From contig JABJDN010000169.1 of NCBI GenBank assembly GCA_018665385.1, positions 1 to 19,427 on the forward strand: DNA of 19,427 bases. The letters run 5' to 3'. Below the pieces are notes generated by a model. That model searched no databases, was not told the DNA's origin, and saw only the letters and a program-made list of their open reading frames with translations. The first letter of the stretch is position 1; each line of letters opens with the position of its first letter. This DNA is from Phycisphaerae bacterium (GTDB taxonomy: Bacteria; Planctomycetota; Phycisphaerae; Phycisphaerales; SM1A02). Shown in pieces: positions 14,879 to 19,427 of the stretch. A program made the position numbers and the translations under genes.

Positions 14879-15370
14879 ATGAAATTGGCATTTGTTATTA
14901 TTTTCCCCTTATGTATTATTGGCGTCTTTACTTTTCTAGTAATGAATGACCAAGGTGCCCAAAACGAATTGCGTCAAGAACTTTCTAGTACACAACGGCA
15001 AGCTATTGAGCAACTTGGCCCTCTGGTGCCTGATTATATGACGATTCAATCCTATAGAAGTAACGCTGAAATGATGCGGTCGATGGATATCCTTTTTAGA
15101 GCGCAATGCGCAAGTTGCCACGCCCCGCTTGGTACTGGGCAGGCGGGACCTAATTTATGCGATGAGTACTACCTTATCGTTGATAATATTCCAGACTTGT
15201 ATACGTCAATTGCTGATGGAAGCATCAGCAAAGGGATGGTTCCCTTCAGAGGAATCCTTACAGATAACGAACTTATATTAATGGCTTCGTATGTTGCAAA
15301 CTTGCGCGGTTCTGCGAAATCTGGCAAAGTTCCAGAAGGCAAAATTATCGCGCCTTGGCCCAAAAAGTAA
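14879..15370 (+). CDS. membrane-anchored monohaem cytochrome c (CcoP C-terminal-like)
   Basis: The 163-aa protein has an uncleaved-looking N-terminal membrane helix (4-22), a Gln/Ser-rich linker and one class I cytochrome c domain. The haem is bound at CASCH (77-81), followed by GTGQAGPNLCDEYYL (85-99). The probable distal ligand is Met120 in GMVPF, and the domain ends with LTDNELILMASYVANLRG. The GPNL and KGMxPF pattern resembles the C-terminal haem domain of cbb3 oxidase subunit III (CcoP) and related electron-shuttle cytochromes. Other oxidase subunits are not present here. It should face the periplasm and carry electrons from a quinol-oxidising complex to an oxidase. It is convergent with the polyferredoxin, 11 nt apart. 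Confidence 0.85.
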   Translation: MKLAFVIIFPLCIIGVFTFLVMNDQGAQNELRQELSSTQRQAIEQLGPLVPDYMTIQSYRSNAEMMRSMDILFRAQCASCHAPLGTGQAGPNLCDEYYLIVDNIPDLYTSIADGSISKGMVPFRGILTDNELILMASYVANLRGSAKSGKVPEGKIIAPWPKK

Positions 15371-15381
15371 TACGCTACGAG

Positions 15382-15993
15382 TTACTTACTTTCGAGAAGA
15401 ATAATAGCATTACCAGGGGCGGGGCATACATATTGGCACACGCCGCAACCAGTACAAATATCATCGTGGATCACGGGCTTACCCGCTTCCATTGTCAGTG
15501 CATTCTCAACTGGGCAATGTTCTGCACAAACAGTGCATACTGTTCCATTAAACGCCAAACAAGCAACAGTATCCACCTTGGCAAGCGCCATCGCAACCGG
15601 AGCATCAAAGCGAAGCACGCCGGCTTCGCAAGCTGGCACGCATGGCAAATCATCGCACATCAAACATGGCTGTGATTCAGGATCAATGATTGGAAAACCA
15701 GCGAGTTGCCCTTCGCTTTCAGGTGCCCTATAAATTGCGTGAGGAGGACACGCTTGTATGCATGCATCGCATTTTGTGCAACCCGCAACAAATTCAGATT
15801 CTGGAACTGCATGCGGGGGACGATGTTGAAATGGTTTCCCACGAGCAGCACCGCCAGACGCAGGTCTAATTTGAAAGGCAGGTTCTTCTTCGCCTTCTAG
15901 TTCAATCTCTCGCAACCCACGTTCGCGAATGTTCTTGAACCATTCGCCTCGTAGTAATCCCCTTCTTGAAATGTTATTATCTTTGTTACTCAT
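15382..15993 (-). CDS. NapF/NapG-like polyferredoxin, four [4Fe-4S] clusters
   Basis: The 203-aa protein contains sixteen Cys in four cluster motifs: CTKCDACIQAC (72-82), CLMCDDLPCVPAC (110-122), CLAFNGTVCTVCAEHC (145-160) and CTGCGVCQYVC (180-190). The spacing of groups two and three is that of NapF/NapG/MauM ferredoxin-type proteins. The N-terminus SRRGLLRGEW resembles NapF (twin Arg but no hydrophobic signal region), so a cytosolic electron carrier is more likely than an exported one. No periplasmic nitrate reductase gene is adjacent, so I avoid a nap symbol. Start chosen at the only nearby ATG; TAATGA 7 nt upstream is a weak -10 candidate. Confidence 0.85.
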   Translation of the reverse strand: MSNKDNNISRRGLLRGEWFKNIRERGLREIELEGEEEPAFQIRPASGGAARGKPFQHRPPHAVPESEFVAGCTKCDACIQACPPHAIYRAPESEGQLAGFPIIDPESQPCLMCDDLPCVPACEAGVLRFDAPVAMALAKVDTVACLAFNGTVCTVCAEHCPVENALTMEAGKPVIHDDICTGCGVCQYVCPAPGNAIILLESK

Positions 15994-16074
15994 TCAAAGC
16001 TCATTACCTTTTACACACTAGAAGAACTGCTCGCATTTCGCCCTTCAGTGTACAGCAGAGATGCATACAGTGGG

Positions 16075-16080
16075 TATGAT
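16075..16080 (+). promoter_or_regulatory. putative -10 element of the symporter gene
   Basis: TATGAT, preceded by GGG, lies 8 nt before the ATG at 16089, with no Shine-Dalgarno sequence in the gap. TGTACA (16049-16054) is a poor -35 candidate at a 20-nt spacer. Confidence 0.3.
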
Positions 16081-16088
16081 GGATAGCA

Positions 16089-17807
16089 ATGGCATGGATT
16101 GACTGGACAATTGTGGGCTTGTACATCGCTTCTGCGATTGGAATCGGCGCTTGGTTTACCCGTAAGGCAAGCCAAGGCACGAGCGACTTCTTTGTCGCGG
16201 GGCGCTCACTTGGGTGGTTCGTAGCGGGAACATCGATTGTTGCAACAACATTTGCAGCAGATACCCCTGTTTTCGTTTCTGCGATGAGCCGGACTGATGG
16301 CATCGCTGCTAACTGGTTTTGGTGGAGTGTACTTATTGGGCAAGTTGCAACTGCTACAATTTTCGCTCGGCTTTGGCGAAGAAGTGAAGTCATTACAGAC
16401 GTTGAGTTTGTACAACTGCGGTACGGTTCTGGACCAATAACGACTGTTCTGCGAATTTTCAAATCGTTCTTCCAAGGCGTAGGTATCAACTGCGTCATCA
16501 TGGCCGCTGTTACGTTGGCAATGGTAAAAATTACAACCGTCTTGCTTGGCATTGACCCACAACACACTTGGATAGTCTTGTTGGTGCTTGGCTTAGTTGG
16601 TCTTTTGTACTCTGCGATGTCAGGTTTGTACGGAGTTGTCTATACCGATATCGTGCAATTTTCTCTCGCGATGGTTGGCTCCATAGGGCTTGCCATTATT
16701 GCCTATATAGACGCTTCAAGTGGCGACGGACTCATGTCGAAGCTTACTACAGCCACGGAATTTAAACCAGAACTTCTTCAATTTTTCCCCCGCTACGATG
16801 AGATCAGTTGGCCCTTGTTTACGTTTATTGTGTACATCATGGTTTTATGGTGGGCTTCAGCACCTGGCAAAGGGTATTCGGTGCAACGATTGCTTGCTAC
16901 GAAATCTGAACGCGATGCAAAACTTGCGTTCCTTTGGTATGCGTTCTTGCATTATGTCATGCGACCATGGCCATGGATCGTCGTTGGCATTTTGTCGTTA
17001 ATTTACTTCCCAACCGTAGACGACCCCGAACATGTCTTCCCGCTCATGATTGACCATTTTCTACCGACTGGTTTAAAAGGAATTATGGTCGCTGCAATGC
17101 TTGCTGCGTTTATGAGCACAATTGACACGCACCTGAACTGGGGCGCTTCGTATTTAGTAAACGATGTGTACCAACCATATATGGTGAAGAACGCCACGCC
17201 AAATCATTATGTTTGGATAGCACGGTTCGTAATGGTTTTCATAATGGCTGGAGCGATTATTGCAACAACATTAATTCCAGACATACTTAGTGCCTTTAAG
17301 TTTATCGGAGTCTTCTTCGCTGGAATTGGCACGGTCATGATTGCGCGCTGGTTTTGGTGGCGAGTCAATGCACAAACTGAACTTGCTTCGCTTATTGCGA
17401 CAGTGCTCGTCGGTACATTAGTACTTGTGTTTGTACCAAACCTTGAAATTGATGGCGAAGCAGTCGACCGCTTTGGCCTTCGCATTTTGATTACCACATT
17501 TGGAGTTGCAGCCATTTGGATTCCAGTAGCTTTATTCAGTTCTACAGAGCCGAGCAAGGCAGCAATTGCATTCCATAACAAAATGCAAATCGGCGGCATC
17601 GGCTGGAATAAAATCTCGCCCGTTCATTCAGCATTAAAAGTTGGCCTTTACGAATGGGTTCTTGTCATGTCACTTCTCTTATGCATTTTACTGGGCACTG
17701 GAAAATTGCTGTTTCATGAATGGCTAGTGGGCGGAATACTAATGAGTGTTGCAGCACTGCTTGTGATTCCATTTATGAAGTTGCTTAAACGAGCAAGGCA
17801 ATCGTAA
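16089..17807 (+). CDS. sodium/solute symporter (SSS family)
   Basis: The 572-aa inner-membrane protein has about 13-14 hydrophobic helices and SSS signatures: DFFVAGRSLGW (33-43) after helix 1, YSAMSGLYGVVYTDIVQF (174-191) in the region usually TDxxQ, and AAFMSTIDTHLN (339-350). The last corresponds to the helix that supplies the Na2-site Ser/Thr residues in vSGLT. A WWAS..GKG segment (254-262) is conserved among proline, sugar or inositol carriers. Sodium-coupled uptake of a small organic solute is expected; the substrate cannot be read from the sequence. No metabolic partner gene is next to it. It converges with the M64 peptidase gene, 7 nt apart. Confidence 0.92.
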   Translation: MAWIDWTIVGLYIASAIGIGAWFTRKASQGTSDFFVAGRSLGWFVAGTSIVATTFAADTPVFVSAMSRTDGIAANWFWWSVLIGQVATATIFARLWRRSEVITDVEFVQLRYGSGPITTVLRIFKSFFQGVGINCVIMAAVTLAMVKITTVLLGIDPQHTWIVLLVLGLVGLLYSAMSGLYGVVYTDIVQFSLAMVGSIGLAIIAYIDASSGDGLMSKLTTATEFKPELLQFFPRYDEISWPLFTFIVYIMVLWWASAPGKGYSVQRLLATKSERDAKLAFLWYAFLHYVMRPWPWIVVGILSLIYFPTVDDPEHVFPLMIDHFLPTGLKGIMVAAMLAAFMSTIDTHLNWGASYLVNDVYQPYMVKNATPNHYVWIARFVMVFIMAGAIIATTLIPDILSAFKFIGVFFAGIGTVMIARWFWWRVNAQTELASLIATVLVGTLVLVFVPNLEIDGEAVDRFGLRILITTFGVAAIWIPVALFSSTEPSKAAIAFHNKMQIGGIGWNKISPVHSALKVGLYEWVLVMSLLLCILLGTGKLLFHEWLVGGILMSVAALLVIPFMKLLKRARQS

Positions 17808-17814
17808 CTACATC

Positions 17815-19242
17815 TTACTCGCAAGGTCCCCAAGCGTTGATAAGTAGTAGTAAATCTGTAACGTTTACAACTGAATCATCATTTACATCTGCGCTGCATC
17901 CACCGCATGCTCCCCATGCATCGATGATTTCAAGCAAATCAGCTATCCCAACCGTGTTGTCGCCATTTATATCAGCAGGACACTGGGCTTCTTCTATTTG
18001 TACAGCCCAACTTACTAGTTGTTTCATGACTGCATTCCGTTCAACTTCATCACGCACCCAATCCGTTGGGTCTACAACAGTCACTTTCAATGAATGTGTG
18101 CCCGGTAAAAGGTTCAAATCAGCTACTTGAAGATTTGTAGTTCCATCAAGTGGCAACAACACATCGTCAACGTACCAGTAGATTTCAAGCGCATGTCCAA
18201 CGTCGATAGGTGTTATATATACATCGGATTCTCCATTCAGAACACCGTGTGGAGTGTGGTCATCAAGGGGGTCAACTATGCGGTACATTTCAATAATAAA
18301 TGCTTCTGCCGACGGTTGATTAAATGGACGATTCAGTGAGCGCATCATTGAGTTGTTCGAGGGTCGATAAATCCCATACGTCGAATAATTACATCCTTCG
18401 AAAGTGTTGCACGTTCCATCCCAAGGCCCGCTCGATTCCCCTAGCCAATTGGCCCACTTCGTCTCGCTTGCTTCCATTTCGCTAGCGTTGTAAATTGAAG
18501 CATTGCGGGCTGTTAATTCTGGTCCACTATATGTTTCGTCACCACCGTATGTATATTCATCTGCCAGGTTTGCAAGGCTATGTCCTATTTCGTGAATTGC
18601 CACATCAGTAGCAGAACTATTTGCTCCTGCGAAAGTTCCTATATCAGCCCATGAATATCCTGCACCACCGTACATAGATGAATTTGCCACTGCTAAAATA
18701 GCGTCGGTACTCGGCACGTTGTTTGCGTATCCCCAAGCAAGCGAGGTATCAACACACAATAACCGTTCAATGCCGCTGCACCAAAACTTCATGTTCATCG
18801 CAGTGTCCCTAGTAATCCCTTCAACTGGATCATTATCGACACCCGTTTCATTAGATACAACATCGACACGGTGCACATTAAACAATGGCAAATACGATTG
18901 CAATGGTTCAATTCCAAAAAAAGCAACCATCGCATTGTCAACATGATTCTCATAATCACCTAAGTCTTCTGCTCTGTACCCATCTCCAACAAACACCAAA
19001 TCAATGCGATTCGCTGGTGGCCCGTTATCAACCAAAGTGGTAACGCCAGCAAAACCGCCACGCTCTATTTGATCTTTCGAGTCTGTAGGAAGGAACAAAA
19101 ACCCACCATCGAACTGGCCTGATTTCGTCACAGTGTCCCAATACACTTTCTCGGTTTCTGGACGATTAATATCGCTAGCACCGAGCATTGCAATACTCAG
19201 GGTAGAAAGTGAACACGCAGCGATAACTTTATTGTTTTTCAT
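17815..19242 (-). CDS. secreted M64-family (IgA-peptidase-like) zinc metallopeptidase with dockerin-like tail
   Basis: The 475-aa protein has a signal peptide (about 1-22), the M64 opening RIDLVFVGDGYRAEDL (79-94), and the zinc site HEIGHSLANLADEY (217-230) with His217, Glu218, His221 and probably Asp228. It also has the family segment YGIYRPSNNSMMR (289-301). An Ig-like region (about 335-400) follows. The C-terminus (423-475) has two dockerin-like calcium repeats, ADINGDNTVGIADLLEIIDA and ADVNDDSVVNVTDLLLLINA, each ending AWGxC. It is probably exported and attached to or displayed on the envelope. I chose ATG 19242: the upstream ATG at 19254 overlaps TATGCT. Substrate unknown; the IgA name reflects the family's founding member only. 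Confidence 0.9.
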   Translation of the reverse strand: MKNNKVIAACSLSTLSIAMLGASDINRPETEKVYWDTVTKSGQFDGGFLFLPTDSKDQIERGGFAGVTTLVDNGPPANRIDLVFVGDGYRAEDLGDYENHVDNAMVAFFGIEPLQSYLPLFNVHRVDVVSNETGVDNDPVEGITRDTAMNMKFWCSGIERLLCVDTSLAWGYANNVPSTDAILAVANSSMYGGAGYSWADIGTFAGANSSATDVAIHEIGHSLANLADEYTYGGDETYSGPELTARNASIYNASEMEASETKWANWLGESSGPWDGTCNTFEGCNYSTYGIYRPSNNSMMRSLNRPFNQPSAEAFIIEMYRIVDPLDDHTPHGVLNGESDVYITPIDVGHALEIYWYVDDVLLPLDGTTNLQVADLNLLPGTHSLKVTVVDPTDWVRDEVERNAVMKQLVSWAVQIEEAQCPADINGDNTVGIADLLEIIDAWGACGGCSADVNDDSVVNVTDLLLLINAWGPCE

Positions 19243-19249
19243 ATGCTGA

Positions 19250-19277
19250 AGCATACTCTAAAAGTGGGCAAAAGCAA
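19250..19277 (-). promoter_or_regulatory. putative promoter of the M64 peptidase gene
   Basis: On the minus strand TTGCTT (19277-19272), a 16-nt spacer and TATGCT (19255-19250) end 7 nt before the ATG at 19242. The -35 starts right after the T-run of the tRNA terminator. Leaderless transcription is predicted. Confidence 0.45.
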
Positions 19278-19278
19278 G

Positions 19279-19309
19279 AAAAAATGGCCTGGTACAAGTA
19301 CCAGGCCAT
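19279..19309 (-). terminator. rho-independent terminator of tRNA-Ser
   Basis: ATGGCCTGGTAC and GTACCAGGCCAT are exact complements separated by two bases (19309-19284), followed on the minus strand by a run of six T (19284-19279). It starts 5 nt after the tRNA 3' end and is the only textbook intrinsic terminator in the window. Confidence 0.88.
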
Positions 19310-19314
19310 ATAAC

Positions 19315-19403
19315 GGACAGGGCGGGATTCGAACCCGCGGTACCAGTATAACCAGTACGCCGGTTTAGCAAACCGGTGCCTTCAGCCGCTCGGCCACCTG
19401 TCC
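19315..19403 (-). tRNA. tRNA-Ser (anticodon GCU)
   Basis: The 89-nt minus-strand sequence starts GGACAGG and ends CCTGTCC, a perfect 7-bp acceptor stem. The D arm contains TGGCCGAGCGGCTGAAGGC. The anticodon stem-loop CCGGT-TTGCTAA-ACCGG presents GCT (19369-19367). The long variable arm GTACTGGTTATACTGGTAC and the T arm GCGGGTTCGAATCCCGC follow. The class II variable arm and the GCU anticodon (codons AGC/AGU) identify serine. The CCA end is not encoded. Confidence 0.96.
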
Positions 19404-19427
19404 AGAGGGATTTCTGCCTACGTGACA

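Noticed and set aside
16004..16567. Long minus-strand frame of 187 codons
   Set aside because: Antisense to the well-supported sodium/solute symporter; the Thr/Pro/Ile-rich product is typical of a shadow of a hydrophobic gene.
1..19427. Mobile elements, CRISPR arrays or phage genes
   Set aside because: No regularly spaced direct repeats, transposase or integrase motifs, or terminal inverted repeats were seen on reading both strands.

Overview
The window reads as a compact, rather AT-leaning bacterial chromosome segment. The best taxonomic clue is the C-terminus of the last protein (17815-19242, minus): two dockerin-like repeats of the form ADxNGDxxVxxxDLLxxIxAWGxC, a tail type characteristic of Planctomycetes of the class Phycisphaerae. 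A marine Phycisphaerales-like heterotroph is my inference; no rRNA or other decisive marker is present. I see no insertion sequence, integrase, phage gene or CRISPR array. This is chromosomal metabolic and membrane content with small accessory genes.

Layout. (1) 1-1248, minus: a plant-type ferredoxin-NADP reductase followed without a gap by two very small membrane proteins, the last cut by the window edge. (2) 1308-3637, plus: a lipoprotein, an extended SDR epimerase/dehydratase and a degenerate receiver-like protein whose start overlaps the SDR end. (3) 3627-6254: a MarC-family membrane protein (minus) and an MsbA-like ABC exporter (plus), divergent from one small promoter region. (4) 6265-7101: a small DUF5684-like membrane protein (minus) and the only long gene-free stretch, which holds a 12-nt palindrome, a strong hairpin and a weak terminator-like element. 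(5) 7102-10969, plus: pntA-pntB (proton-translocating transhydrogenase), then an orphan PhnD-like periplasmic binding protein. (6) 10966-13263: UbiE/MenG methyltransferase (minus), then an amidohydrolase-fold protein lacking most metal ligands and an overlapping lipoprotein (plus). (7) 13287-14788, minus: ribosomal protein L21 (without rpmA) and a kynurenine/methionine-type class I aminotransferase. (8) 14879-15993: a membrane-anchored CcoP-like monohaem cytochrome c (plus), convergent with a four-cluster NapF/NapG-like polyferredoxin (minus). (9) 16089-19403: a sodium/solute symporter (plus), a secreted M64 metallopeptidase with dockerin tail (minus) and tRNA-Ser(GCU) with a textbook terminator (minus).

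A redox theme recurs: FNR, transhydrogenase, quinone methyltransferase, cytochrome c and polyferredoxin all move electrons between NAD(P)H, ferredoxin, quinone and cytochrome pools. The genes are not one operon, however.

Two organisational features stand out. First, many genes lack a Shine-Dalgarno sequence and instead carry a TATxxT-like hexamer 6-11 nt before the ATG, the spacing expected for leaderless mRNAs. A minority (pntA, rplU, the DUF5684 gene, the amidohydrolase gene) have clear GGAG/AGGAG sites. I used this pattern to choose several starts. Second, all six convergent gene junctions overlap or are separated by at most 23 nt, with no classical terminators.
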